Positions 44,612 to 56,429 of a stretch of 64,000 bases of DNA are shown piece after piece. Each line of letters opens with the position of its first letter. Positions within the stretch are counted from its first letter, which is position 1. The stretch comes from Symbiodinium kawagutii (Eukaryota; Sar; Dinophyceae; Suessiales; Symbiodiniaceae), in contig VSDK01018949.1 in assembly GCA_009767595.1 (NCBI GenBank), positions 88,197-152,196 on the forward strand, written 5' to 3'. The notes under the pieces are model-generated. The model worked only from the letters and a program-made list of their open reading frames with translations. It did no database searches and was not told the DNA's origin. The position numbers and the translations under genes are program-made.

Positions 44612-47100
44612 TTGCGCAGAACATGGCTGGTGACTGAGAGCATCGTTTGCTTATGAATGAATCCTTATGGAAAACAAAGATCCATATATCATCATGGATC
44701 TAGGTATACATGGTATAATGGATATTGGATGCGTATAGAGTGTGTAGCTACCTAGGATATGGCAGAACTCGAACGTCTCATTTTCCATGCAATGATTCCT
44801 CACATGACTCAAGAGGGTTGGGTCGAGTTCCATGGTTAGATTCCAGGCTCCCTGGGAGAATAGCTTTGGATGGGCTTACTTCCAACAGGTCAACCAGCAA
44901 TCATTTACGAGAAATCAGCAATTGCTTCCCTCATGATTTTGCTTTGTTGCTGAAGATATGAACCTGGTTTGAGGAACAAACAGAAAAGGTAAACCATCAA
45001 TCATTGTTCCTATTTTAGAAATTTGCCGCCTGTTTTGTTGCTGATGAATATGAACTCATGCATTGCCTTTTGACCTATGATTCAGTACCTATTGACTACA
45101 TGAAAGCTTAAAGCGTCATTAGGTATAAAGGTGGTGATGAAATAAGCGATGATGAGCTTTGCTTTTTGGCTGCTTTGTGGGTGGTTCAGTAAGGGTCAGT
45201 CAGTTTATTCTTGAAGCGGATAAGCCTAATAAAAGCATCGCCAGTTGTGTGGGTATCATCCTGCTTATACTTGTTGATGAATAAGCAGAAATTCCATGTC
45301 ACGGGCTGATCCCAAAATGTAAACTCATCAGGTTCATCCTTACAAAACCAACAACAGTTGGACCGCAGCACCTCGTGGCCCGTTCTTCAGGTTCTTCATG
45401 AAGGGCCGACAACGATGGACTTGGGTGCCTCCGCGTCGACTCACTGCTTGGATGATTTACTGCTGGGTTCATCAGTGCGAGTTCACCCAACTGTTGCTTG
45501 ATGAATGGGAGATTCAAAAACTAGCACACCACCCCGATTTTCTGCCCTGGCTGGTTCACTAGCTGTGAGCCATGGGAGTTACTATTACAGGATTTGTTCC
45601 ACCAAGAGTACTGGATCATAAATGAATGGATCTTTGTTTTTCATTACGTGTTTCACCACTTCACCAGTTGCTTTCTCTAGTGGAGGTGTTCGTCGTGCTT
45701 GGGGGACTCTGTCAGTTCCCTCCAGCTTCGGAGACAATGTCCACCCTCCACCTTCCACGGTCCCATCATCACAGCCTTTCAGACCTGCTGGCAGTACACT
45801 GGCAAACGAAGAAGTACTGGATGGGTGGAACTACGGCCGAACCACGTGCTATGGCACAGCTTCCATGGGGTGCGCCACGCAGCTTTTGGAGATTGGGATT
45901 GGTGGTCCCAGCCATGCGACCGGTGGGGGGTGGGATCAGATGGCATAGGTTGGCTGTTGCTGATGTTATCAGCGGTGATAGGTTCAGCATGTTTCCCTAG
46001 CCCCTCCCTAGCCTCTCTAGTGAGGTTTACTTGCATTTCATTCTGGTGTTTCTGGTCAACCGTTGTCTTCGTCTGTGGTAGACAGGCAGTTGTTCTGAAC
46101 CATTCGCAAATTCCAGCAACCAACGTCAATTGAATATGATTTGAGTAGCCATCAAACACATTGAAACATGTCTTACAACTCATGTTTTGCGGCCCATCAT
46201 GGGCTTTGTATTCTAGCAGTGGCTTGGTTGTAAACCTTTGTTTGAAGTTTGAACAACCAATCGGCTTGAGACACATCAGAGATGCATGTCGGTGGCCTTT
46301 GGAATATGTTTCTCTCACTTCAAGCCATGGTGGTTGTTACCTGGACTTGGGACCATAGCTGGCATTATTTCTTGTGAAGAAAACCAACTGCTTTGGAGAC
46401 ATGCGTGAATCACACACACAAAGAAATGAGCCACAAACAAAACCTTCGTGATTGTGTGTTCCACGGGCATAGTTTTACTTTTCAATATATAAGTCAACCG
46501 GTTCCCAGTTGCTTTGTTTTGAGCTCTGGTTTCAAACCCTTGAGACAGTTGAGATGTTCAGTCAAACTAACTAGCATAATCGGAATTTGTTATTCTTAGT
46601 CAGTCCAATTTAATTTGAATTGTATGCAGTACGCCTGTCCTATTCTTAGTCAGGAGGCAACTGGCACTGCAGAGTCAGGGCCACTGGTTTAGAACTTTGA
46701 TGATTCTTGATGCTCCAGAGATCTCATTGCTCAGCAATACCTGTCATCGCTGGTGGCCGACCAGATGGTTCCAAAAAATCAGCAAGTTACCTGAGGTTCA
46801 TCGTGTATAAATTGCACAATTTGCATCGATTTGCTGCGTGCAAGTACGGTAGTTGCAGGTGGTGGTACCCCTGCAGCACAATCAACCAGCCAATGCAAAA
46901 TGCCGCCAGGTTGGCACGTGGCACTTGTACCGCTTGGCATGTTGGATGCTGCAGTACTGGTGTGAAGTGGATATGGTTTCAAGACTGTTCAATGAGCTGG
47001 TTATACTGAACACCATTTCTGGTTGATCTCAACCCATGGTTGGGGGTTCTACACCTTTAGCGGGTATATAGTCAATAGTCAATAGCGAAAAATTCTCAAT
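44612..47100. other. Stretch with ambiguous open frames
   Basis: 45622-46133 is open in all three plus frames and in one long minus frame (45779-46318). I cannot tell which, if any, is coding. 46725-46790 (QYLSSLVADQMVPKNQQ) and 46850-46970 (TVVAGGGTPAAQSTSQ) are weak plus candidates. Other parts are AT-rich and empty. Confidence 0.3.
45358..45492 (+). CDS. Possible exon
   Basis: After ACCAACAACAG the frame reads LDRSTSWPVLQVLHEGPTTM, then DLGASASTHCLDDLLLGSS, with 23 of 45 codons beginning with a purine. A second plus frame stays open to a TAG at 45560 but has an implausibly high tryptophan content. The 3' edge was not determined. Confidence 0.3.
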
Positions 47101-47220
47101 ATGGGACTATCCGATGCTGTGCGTACAGGAGGATTTGCCGCATTGGCTGTTTCCCTATCAAACGTTCCATTTTGGGACGGTTTGGAAAGTGCTGTGAAAT
47201 ACCACCATGTGAATACGTAG
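47101..47220 (+). CDS. Possible short coding segment
   Basis: ATG at 47101 opens MGLSDAVRTGGFAALAVSL, then SNVPFWDGLESAVKYHHVNT, and ends at TAG 47218-47220. Natural composition, 39 codons. It could be a small exon with the ATG being internal. No family was recognised. Confidence 0.3.
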   Translation: MGLSDAVRTGGFAALAVSLSNVPFWDGLESAVKYHHVNT

Positions 47221-50122
47221 ACAGCCAGCTGATAGTCATCCCCAACTATTCTTGCTGCTGAGTAAGTAATTATGCTCAAGGAACTGGTAAATGGACTCTG
47301 GCTACCTCAAACAATTGTGGGTCAAAACCGGGAGGTTAGGTTTGGTGAGTATTTGGTTATTCTCCCAAGCGTGGCAGCGTTGATAATACCTCCCTATGCC
47401 AACCTATGCCAAATCAGCAATGTATGGATGCACCGCCTATCCCCCAATGCAGTAGTATTTGTTTGGTGGCTATCATCACCGGCATCATCATACATGATAC
47501 ACAGGACAATTTGCTCAATCATCAATCACTATCCATCCTCTCAATTGTCATGAATCATCAGAGCATGAAACCCACAATCAATCATCACTATTCTTCATCA
47601 GCACCGTCAGATAGTAAACATCATCATGACAAGATCATCATCAGCTATAAAGCATCATCATTATTAAATTAACCTTATGTGGTTGCTCTACCATGGTTTG
47701 CCCACCATCACTTAGAAGTGTGACATTCCCTAGATTCCGTATGAAACCATGATTAGATCAACCATTAGCCGTCAGAAGCCATCACTGTTGATTAAACAAT
47801 CAATAAGGCTTTCCCGCCAGGTGGAGGGCCGATGGAGCTTCCTCTGGAGCCGATCGCCACCACTTGGCCGCGCGGTTGGCACGTGGCTTTGGGGGGGTAG
47901 CAGTGGTGGCCACCAAGGGAAGGCTGGCGAAACCAGGTAGCGGTGAGAGACCACCCTGAAGCAATGGTGGTTTTTTAGGTAAATTCGGAGGTTTGGATGG
48001 CTGATGCTAAGAGATATTCACATGGCGTTTGCTTGGTGTATCCTTTATGATTGCTGGTGATGGCTGATGCTGAGGGATGGTTTACAAGCAGATTGTAAGG
48101 AATACACCAAGGACCACTATTATACATAGACTTGATCTTGCATAATTTTGGTATATTTCACTTCACGGTGGATTGAAAGCTGTTTTGCTGGTTGACAATC
48201 ATTTCTAATGGTTGATAGTCAAGCCTTTTTGTGTCCCCAAAGGTGTCTTAGTGGTGTTGAAATGAGTGGTGATTTTGAACATGGCACTCAAGGTTGAACG
48301 CCCTGAGCAGAGGAGCCATCGGCGACCGTGAGAACAATCTGATTCTCACGATGATAGACACATTGTACCACTGAGCACTATAAATATGAAACGTATGTTT
48401 CAAAAGAAATATTGTACATCTTGCACATGTTGACTGCCTTTACTTTCAACTTGGCGAACCACGGTGGCCTCTTCTGTGACTCTATGGGTAGTGTATAGTC
48501 TAATGCCAGTGTTTTGGTTGTGTTGGGACCACTTCAGCAGATCCAAATATGGTATGAACCGGACCAGCGACAGGAACAACAAATGACAACGATTTGACTC
48601 ACACTTCACTAGGCGAGGTAGACCTGGCTCAACAACTATCGGGTGACACGATCTACTTAGAGAGTTGTCACGTCAGTGGTGATCCAGCTGGAGGTGATTC
48701 CCACCCCGTCAGATGTCCATCCCAGGTTTTGCATTTTCAGCATCCGCTGGATGAGCCGCCCGCGAACCCGCCGAGAGGACCAGCTGCACCTGGTCGGGTG
48801 ACCCTAGCTAAGTGTGTTGAACATAACAATATACCAAGGGAAACTCCAAGTCTAGCAGGATGGGGAAGGAACGGTGATTTTTGGGGGGCAACCCCGTCAT
48901 CGGTATGTGATATCGTTGCTGAAGTGTTTCAATCATCGAGGTAGGTGGCAAACAAGCTTTCAGAAAGTTGAGGGGCGCGCTGCTGATGATAGTTCTTTGA
49001 TGTTCTTTGAGAACAACATAGTTAGTCAACTGACGGGATCAGAATCTTGGTGTGGATCAGCAGGAGGAGGTCTATGCTACCTTCCAAATGTTCTTACCTG
49101 GCTGTTTCTTGACATTTGGAACCCAAGCTATTGGCTGGGGGGGGTATGAACAAACATCGTAGGCTCTTGGGATGATCAAGTGCGGCCTACCGACGTAAAA
49201 AGCACTTTGATCGTTGGTATGTCCTTATTGCGGTCTACAAACTACAGTGAGCATGTGTGGTATCCATGATTAACCGCTGCGATTGATAGTCGCATTACAG
49301 TATATCAGAGAGTATTCCTAGTTGACAACTAATCAAGCATGAACTAATCCAACAACTGCATAGAACATGATCTGGAGCAGTCATTTGCCACTCACCTGAC
49401 CGGTCCCAGCACATTACGCTTCGAGGAGTGGCGCTATACCCTGGTGTACGTACCAGACGGCAGGATGTCTCAGTGGCGGCCATGTCCAGCAGCCATGTTT
49501 GGTGGTGCCACCTGTCACCAATTCAAAAATATCACGGTGTTTAATTGCAAAGCCATTATGTTTCAATCAAAAACATGGGGAGGCATGTTCTTTAGAGAAA
49601 CCATATTTCTTGGGGGGATCATCACCTATACATGACTGTAACTGACGTTTTGAGTGGATGACCATTTGTGTTTTTTTTTATCACCGCTTGTGGACAGCTT
49701 TAAGCTGGGGAAAAGAATGCCAAACACCATTCAGAATTGAGGTACTTTCAATGCAGTAGCAGGCCTATTCCAACGTGGATTTGCCTGCTAATGTTTGGGA
49801 TGTTCACATCAGGAATCCAGGATTGGCGCTGGCACCAAATTGCCCCAAGCGTGTTTAGGTCTTCGCATCGCCGAGAATCAAACTCCTCCGAGTTGGATTG
49901 TTGAATCTGGCTCACAAGTTTGCATGTAAACCAGGAAGTTTGTGCAAAAGGAAGACACAACCCAAAAATGATGAGGAAGAGGTGATCAAAGTTTTCTTCA
50001 TCGCAAGATCACATGGGATGGAGTCCAGCAAGTGTGTTGCTATATTTCGAGCCCATCTGAGATACGAATGACACAAGCGAAATTGACTCTTTACTCCTGC
50101 TCGGTTCAACATGGTTGGTTGA
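47221..50122. other. Stretch with weak exon candidates
   Basis: Weak plus candidates are about 47820-47900 (two competing frames), 48725-48800 (HPLDEPPANPPRGPAAPG) and 49761-49858, a possible terminal exon (AYSNVDLPANVWDVHIRNPG, then LALAPNCPKRV, TAG). The rest shows no gene. Confidence 0.3.
49395..49520 (+). CDS. Possible exon
   Basis: The frame reads LTGPSTLRFEEWRYTLVYVP and then DGRMSQWRPCPAAMFGG, with natural composition and raised GC. Splice edges were not determined. No family was recognised. Confidence 0.35.
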
Positions 50123-51721
50123 ATGCCTCACATGGTTCACCCGGAAGATGCAACCATGCTTCGTAACCCTCACACTTGCTTTGTTGATGTTTGGTGCATG
50201 TGCCAGGTGTGTGCAATTACACCATAAGGTTTGGAACTTTCCTTCCAGGCTAGCTGCGAAGCTCTGCCCAAAGCGATGCAGAATTCACTCTACAAAACCC
50301 TGCTTCCAGATTGTAAGTTCTTGAACCCAAACTTGTGGTGAAGCCCCAACATGAAGAAGTCGAAACACTGCCAGCAGCGGCCACAAAAGCAGCAACATGG
50401 CAAAGTGACTACTCGCGGTGATGTGGGAAATGCTATGGGGTTTGTGGTTTCACGTTTTTGCTGGCTCAAGCCAATTGTTGTTTGTCACAAAGCTATGACA
50501 AACCAAACGAAGAAGGCGCTGGTGCTATCTTGTGAAGTGCCTGGTGAGGCACAGATCCCAACAGCAAGGTACAATGCCCGGAAGTTGTCTGAGTTTTTTC
50601 AAGAGGCCAATGTTGAAGACAGCGGTGTTTTTGGGGGTTATTTGACCTTTAACCACGCCATAGATGCGATCAAGGCTTTCTTCTCTAGTGAGTGCAACGT
50701 GCACATTGTATATGGTATTTTTCATGGGCAAGCTGGTGCATGGAAGTTATCTGATGGACAAACTCTGGGACTCGCGGACATTTTGGAGCAATTTTATCCT
50801 GCCAGAATTAAGGGGACAGCTAAACGGCTTCTGATTGTTTCCGATGCCTGCTATTCAGGATGCATGGTCGAAGAAGTCAAGAAGCTAGGCCTCTTGGACG
50901 TTGCTGTGCAAGCATCATGTGATCATTCCGGTGACACTTCTGATGTGAGAGGAGAGACCTTTACCGAGCTTTTGCTTTGGAATTTGCGTGGGTGCGATGC
51001 ATCTAGCATGGATTCTGACAAGGAGCGGGCAATCCTGGCATTTGGCCGCCCATGCTACTACTGCCCGGATCGAAGCATCCACCGCGGTTGGGTCTTCATC
51101 AACGAAGACGGAGCAGATCAGAGCTCTTCCCAGAGCATTTCGCTCACAAGTGAGACTTCAGAGACATCCAGCCAAAGATCCATCAGCCTACAATCACCTG
51201 CAAGCATGTTGCAAAATGGAGTGACATCCAACCAGAGCGCAGTCCAATCGGAAGATCATCACAGCGTGAGTTCTCCCTCCAAGGCCGAGATGGTGACAGC
51301 AAAGCAAGTAAGCATCATGTGTGCGCTGGGGCTAGTGACAGTCCTGATCCTGTATCTTTCCATGCGGCAGGCAGGAGCAGCATCCGACAATATGGTTGCT
51401 GGTCAATATTGGCCAACTAACAAAGACTCCCCTGGTCATTTTGGGGATGTTTATCATGGAAAGAGGACTTGGTTCCGCAGCCATATCGAGACCTTTGAAA
51501 GCGCAAGAGATGAGAGTTGGACGCAAAGTGAAAGAGCAGGACGTGACTTTTCTGTTGATCCATCCTTGACTTGCGCCTGGTCTGGTTCCGTGGCTGGCGG
51601 CCTGGCTTTCTTCTTGGCAAACTCCATGGCTGGCCCCTGGGCTGGCTCCTTGGCTGGCTTATTGGTTGGCTTCTGGCGTGCCGATGAATGCTTGACAAGT
51701 GCAGGAAAAGTTTTCCTTTAG
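50123..51721 (+). CDS. Caspase-like (peptidase C14) protein with a transmembrane segment
   Basis: A putative cysteine protease of the caspase/metacaspase fold, perhaps membrane-anchored. Proposed exons are 50123-50206, 50249-50312 and 50493-51721 (458 aa). The first ATG follows an in-frame TGA at 50120. The second exon ends at a consensus GTAAGT donor in phase 1, and the third begins CT-ATG after CACAAAG. A longer unspliced frame opens at 50351, but its first 48 codons would then be intron. Core features in the mature numbering: KALVLSCEVPGEAQIP strand, catalytic His near 127 (IVYGIFHGQAG), catalytic Cys near 169 (RLLIVSDACYSG). The SDACYSG motif is diagnostic of the C14 family. A Ser/Gln-rich linker follows, then one membrane helix (VSIMCALGLVTVLILYLSM, about residues 320-338) and a Gly/Ala-rich hydrophobic tail (GGLAFFLANSMAGPWAG). 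I see no separate p10 domain. The first intron would be only 42 bases, which is short. Domain call firm, 5' model tentative. Confidence 0.7.
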
Positions 51722-51884
51722 TTCCTGCCTGCTCAGTCCAAATGCCACCTTGCAGCAGGTCCTCCGGCAGTACTGCCAATGATTCATTGTTGTCCTCGGT
51801 CCTACTTGAAAGGCTTGCCACGCTTGTCTCATATGCTTTTCCGATTGCTTGATTGAAACCGTCGAACACATTATGCAACTGCAA
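51722..51884 (-). CDS. Possible minus-strand exon convergent with the caspase-like gene
   Basis: The minus frame from ATG 51884 reads MQLHNVFDGFNQAIGKAYET, then SVASLSSRTEDNNESLAVLP, then EDLLQGGIWTEQAG. About 38 of 55 codons begin with a purine, which is strong bias. The frame then runs on antisense to the caspase-like exon, where it degrades to SQPRSQP repeats, so the true end is near 51722. No family was recognised. Confidence 0.35.
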
Positions 51885-52084
51885 AAAGCAACCGCCTTGC
51901 GAATGATGGCGAATTGCCTATTCCAGAAATTTGGCACAAAGATTGTCCCACTTGAATTTATATGCAGGCGATGTGCAAGATTTATGTGATGTTCTCAAGA
52001 TTTCTTAGGGGATTGCTTGCGATCTCCCTACTAGTCGGTTGACAAGTAAGTTTGACCACTAGTTGGATGACTGGTTGACCACAG

Positions 52085-52269
52085 GTTGACCCTCCCGAGA
52101 AGCCAATTGATTCTCCCAGAAGTTTTGATTCCAGTGGTGGCAGGGCGAATCGGAGCCCAAGTGCTGCTTCCCAGCCTCGCCCAGGTGATCCCGCAGTTTT
52201 CGAAGAATCCAATCGTGGAGCCTCAGATCCGCCGGCTGCCATCCATGGCAGTGGCCAACAATCATCGAG
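52085..52269 (+). CDS. Probable exon, frame uncertain
   Basis: Between the acceptor GACCACAG and the donor GTGGTG two plus frames are open. One gives VDPPEKPIDSPRSFDSSGGR, a disordered linker. The other gives LILPEVLIPVVAGRIGAQVL and then PSLAQVIPQFSKNP, which is helical. The second has slightly more GC at third positions. No family was assigned. Confidence 0.35.
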
Positions 52270-52589
52270 GTGGTGGGTTTAAGGTGTAGGGGATCATAGG
52301 GGAGAACATGATAGGGGATGACAACCAACAAAAATGGTTTCCCAAGAATCCAACACTGATGGATGCTTAAACAAGTGCCTCTTGTTGGTTTTAAGCATGT
52401 GTTATTTTCCCCAAGGTTTGGATTGCTTGGTTGGTCAAGTAATATTCTTGGGATGGGTTCTGACCACCAACCAGCAAGACATAACATTCTTGCGGTGAGA
52501 ACATCATGGTTTTTGGAGTGCCATCAACAAATCATCACTTTTGGAAAGGGAAACTTCGCATTTCTTGAGGGGGTTGCACTGCATTTGTG

Positions 52590-52780
52590 GATACAGTAAG
52601 ACCGTACCATGGGGTAGTCGGTGGCTGTTTGAGCAATGTCGGGCTGGCAGTTTGGATCTATACCGGCCCGATGGTTTTGTGAGCGCAGATGGTGGTGAAC
52701 CGCGATCACAGCCAGTGAAACTTAGTTTGGCTCTGTGTTTTGCAACCTTTTCTCAGCACAAAGTACCCCATACCTGGTAA
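52590..52780 (+). CDS. Possible exon or small open frame
   Basis: The frame reads SRWLFEQCRAGSLDLYRPDG, then FVSADGGEPRSQPVKLSLAL, and ends with TAA near 52780. Natural composition. The region is within an open frame from 52541. No domain was recognised. Confidence 0.3.
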
Positions 52781-53901
52781 CGAAGAATCATTCGTGAGTG
52801 TCAAGAAATCCGAAGATTCAAGCCTGATTCGGTATAGTGTGGGTTTTCCTGCCGATTTCTGAGCCAGCGTCGACTTGGCCAAGGCAAAGTTCTAGGGCCT
52901 TTGGGATTTGGTTGGGAAGGCCTGGGTAAGCTGCTTGCATGGACTATCGCGCCTGGTTTGCTGCTGCCAGTGGTATTGGACCGGCTTGGTCTACACATTT
53001 GGAGCGTCAGAAACACACATAGGTGATCATAGTGGCGTATAGTGGTACATGATTCGTGGACGCAGAGTCTGTAGTTAGGAGCATGAATGTAAGACGTGGG
53101 TCCAAGGATCACACGTGCAATTTGTTTTGTTCCACATGTAGATTGAGCGGTTCTTGCTTCAGGTCAGACTTGCAAATCACTTGTTTGATTGATTTTTTTA
53201 GTCACACTTGGGCTGCGTAAGAACCAAGGTGCCGCACTGGTTCGTAAGCAGCGTACTTCGCATGACAAAGTTTGAATAATGACACTGGTGTGTTTGCATA
53301 GCTTCGTATAACACTCGACTATATTAGTATCGTGATGTATAGTCACTAAACATCACTAAACAGGAACGCACTGGTTTTTCCCAGATCCTCGTATTGTTTA
53401 TCAGGCTGGCTCTCATACAGGCGGTGTTCTTTTAAATAGTAAATCAGAATTAGCGAGCTTTGAGCAGTCTCAAGTCTCAAGGCAGACAGGAGGTCCAATA
53501 CAGAGCGGGTCAATGCAAGTCACCTCCGTGCTTTGAGACTCGGTATTGTCAACGTAAACATAAGAAGATGGCAATGTGGCAAGCAACAAGATTGGCATTT
53601 TACACGAAAACAATGGCTCACACCGTGACATTTTACACTCAAAATTATTATTCAAGAGATATTTTGCAACAAGAATGAATCAATCCAGGACATCCTCTCC
53701 CGGAAACAATGGTTCACCTTGGATCCAAACCTGCATTGAGGGTCGCTTCCGCGCGGTGCTTGGCATCCACACAGCGATCTCTGGAGGTTCGAAATCCAGC
53801 AACCTTCCCAGGATCAAACTGGAAGCGCACGGATCCTAGGCACCGAAGCTTGCCCATGATGGGTGGCGAGGCATCCAAACAACGATAGTGGCAGGAGGCA
53901 G

Positions 53902-54033
53902 GACCTAACCCTGATCCTTGGTGAAGCCACCATCACAGAAGGCGTCACCCCGCACCAACGGACGATGATTTTTTGGGAGCAGCCCAGGGATTTGCTCGGG
54001 ATGGTTCATCTTGCGGGGCCTGCACACGAGTAG
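53902..54033 (+). CDS. Probable terminal exon
   Basis: After GGCAGGAGGCAG the frame reads DLTLILGEATITEGVTPHQR, then TMIFWEQPRDLLGMVHLAGP, then AHE and TAG. It is 44 codons including the stop, entering in phase 0, with good codon bias. No family was recognised. The upstream exons were not identified (candidates at 52.1 and 52.6 kb). Confidence 0.45.
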   Translation, partial: DLTLILGEATITEGVTPHQRTMIFWEQPRDLLGMVHLAGPAHE

Positions 54034-54376
54034 AGTTTTTGCATGTAAATTTAATAGATAACTAAAGTTGGTGGTTTGAGACATGTTTGATTTTCCTCAA
54101 ATATTTGTGATGTTTGGTTGGGTGATTGATATTTTTTGTGATAGCTTACAATCACCAACCAAGTGATTCAGCGATCACTTATGTAGCTCACGCACACACG
54201 CATATAGTTTTTGATGTGTTTGTTTCAGATGTCGATCCGCACATATATTATATGTGGAGTTTATCCTGGAGATATGCCTCGCACATACACTTACAAGCTA
54301 AACTCATGACATCTCCCCAACTCAAAGCCTTGTGTTTTCCATGGAGGGTAACATTTTGTTAACTTCGCAGCTACAC

Positions 54377-54558
54377 CTAATCTGCAACATGCGTCAAGTT
54401 GGCCATGTCCACGGTCAGGAGAGAGGTGCAACCAACAGCTAAGGCAGTCGCCACCTGATCCTGGCCCTGGAGGCATGGACGTTTTGGGGATGCTGTGTTT
54501 TGGGTGCTACCTGTGACACACAAACCTTGACAGATGTCTCCACTGGGCGAACCTACTT
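54377..54558 (-). CDS. Probable minus-strand terminal exon
   Basis: On the minus strand, after GCGAATCAG, the frame reads VGSPSGDICQGLCVTGSTQN, then TASPKRPCLQGQDQVATALA, then VGCTSLLTVDMANLTHVAD and TAG at 54379-54377. Thirty-seven of 59 codons begin with a purine. The acceptor, phase and stop fit a C-terminal exon of a gene entering from higher coordinates. It is Cys/Thr-rich. No family was recognised. Confidence 0.4.
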
Positions 54559-55149
54559 CTGATTCGCGGCATTTTGAAGAGGCCACTTCAGTTTTTCATT
54601 CGTTTAGCATTCACCATTTCATTTTTGTTTGCCAACTTTTAGCTCGCATTCATATTTAGTTGTTCATTCAATTTCTCACTGAATGGTGGGCCTCGTACAT
54701 GTGATAGCCATGGTCATGAACCAAGCTGGAACATGCAGCGAATCAATGGTTGAACTCCATAAGTTCCAGAAAAAACGATGATTATGCCAGACCATGCAAA
54801 AACAGTACATGACTGCCGTTGCCCAAAGCATAGTGATACTCCTGTCACAACCCCTGCAAATCAGCGGAGCAGGGCACTTAAGAAGGTCATTATGCAATCC
54901 TGCATGGGTACTGACCTGGAATTTTAATTCGCTTGAACAGCTACTTTGCTTACAGGGGAGGTGCGTTTCTCAAGAGTGCATACCCAATTATCCCAACAAA
55001 GCCAACATGCGCCATGCTTTCCATTTCCACCATGGGGATGATGTGACCGCGAATTTGACACAACTTTTTGGGCCATTGTGCTGTTGAACCCGGGTGTCGA
55101 CCCTTGCGAACAGCCAGTTGATACTTGTCCATGGTTGGGGCATGATCCA

Positions 55150-55420
55150 CCATGGATGATCCACCACAGATGATTGTGTTGACTTCCTGTTTTGATGATT
55201 CGGCCAGCCGAAACATGCATCAATGAACCCGTTTGCAACTATCTCCACTGATGCCCTTGCTGCAGATGCCGTTCCTGGTCCAGTGGCCGTTGGTTCCTCA
55301 AGTGGAACTACAGCAGTGGCCGAGGCCGGCTGCACCCAGGAGTGGCTGGTGCTTACCTGCGATGTCAGAGCTGAAAGCATTGGGTTTTCGTTCCACAGCA
55401 GATCCGGACACTAGGCCCTC
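55150..55420 (+). pseudogene. Diverged fragment of the 55-63 kb repeat family, third exon
   Basis: The frame ISTDALAADAVPGPVAVGSS, then SGTTAVAEAGCTQEW, is about 60 percent identical by eye to the third exon of the copies downstream (STDAIAADDTGPLATGSS). The upstream words GATGATCCACCACAGATG, then ATTGTGTTG, match the end of exon two of those copies. No upstream membrane exon was found, so it looks like a remnant, although the frame itself is open to 55412. Confidence 0.4.
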
Positions 55421-56068
55421 ACTAGGCATAATTGAACTGTTGCCATTGCCTCCTGAAAATAAGTAGCTAAACTGAAAGATAATAATAAGACTATATGCGT
55501 TTTCAATAAGGATGTCATTGACAACTGGTGGAAGTTTGAGGACCAAGTTGGCTTGCCAGACAATAGATCAATAGATCCTTACTTTGGGGACGGACCTGGC
55601 TAAATATGCATAGGCATGGTTTGGATGCCCATGGATGCCCCAATGCATATTCATTGGACCAGCATGTTTAACAACTAATACATACTGATATGAAGGAATA
55701 TTAGGGAATCAGTCATATCTCCTGAAATTCTGAACATGTATGTCCGTTGACTGGCTTTGTTTCTTGCGCACCCATTTATATGTTGTTTTTTTCTTCTGCC
55801 CCGTCCATCGTGAAGTGGTTACCGTAATTGACTTGCTTTGATTCTGAGTATCGTTTTCCATTGAGGAGGTGTTGCTCGTGCACCTTTTCATGGCTGGCTT
55901 GCTCTACCCCTTGCATTCTTAACTACTCTTGAAATTCAAGTACTTAGCTGAAAACACAAGCACTACATACTCTTTTGCATGTTTGCGTTGTTTGTTCAGC
56001 CTTTTGCATTCTGAACTACCCAAATTCTGAATGCAAAGTGTTCCACAAGTTCATGGCGAGTCGCCCAG

Positions 56069-56245
56069 AGTGAGGCATCACCAGCAGCTGAACCAAAGCC
56101 GGTGACAAAGCTGGTTGAAAGCGGTGGAGGCGCCTTGTTTCATGATGGTTTGGTAGGAGGATCCGTGGAAAATCAACAGACGCTAGAAGCGGCAGCAGCA
56201 GTCCAGTGGTGCCAGAATCAACAAGATTATATGACTTGTGCTAGG
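56069..56245 (+). pseudogene. Family unit F, first-exon homologue
   Basis: After GTCGCCCAG the frame reads SEASPAAEPKPVTKLVESGG, then GALFHDGLVGGSVENQQTLE. This aligns with QASPSAEEKPSTKPAESDAG of copies A-D. Two bases are missing next to the acceptor compared with the others, so the splice phase no longer fits. The unit is probably degenerate. Confidence 0.45.
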
Positions 56246-56248
56246 ACA

Positions 56249-56257
56249 AGTAGTAGC

Positions 56258-56309
<52 letters not shown>

Positions 56310-56402
56310 GTAGTAGTAGTAGTAGTAGCAGTAGAAGCAGCAGTAGCAGTAGAAGTAGCAGTAGTAGTACTAGTAGCGGCAGCAGCAGCAGCTTCAGTAG
56401 TG
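56249..56402. repeat. (AGT)n microsatellite in unit F
   Basis: About 150 bases of AGT/AGC triplets. It sits between the F first-exon homologue and a hydrophobic reading frame (56430-56551), where copies C and D encode their membrane segment. Confidence 0.9.
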
Positions 56403-56429
56403 TTGGTACTGTAAATAGAATCCGTGGCA

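Noticed and set aside
45358..45562. A 67-codon plus frame ending in TAG (WTAAPRGPFFRFFMKG...)
   Set aside because: Tryptophan and phenylalanine content is implausibly high. The overlapping frame has better codon bias.
45779..46318. A 179-codon minus-strand open frame
   Set aside because: All three plus frames are open over the same bases, there is no motif and the codon bias is not decisive, so it was not called as a gene.
50351..50492. The first 48 codons of the unspliced caspase-like frame (MKKSKHCQQRPQKQQ...)
   Set aside because: They lie between a consensus GTAAGT donor and a phase-matched acceptor. The composition is low-complexity and the caspase fold starts after them.
53770..53810. 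tRNA-like T-arm word GGAGGTTCGAAATCC
   Set aside because: The loop length is wrong and no acceptor, D or anticodon arms can be folded around it.
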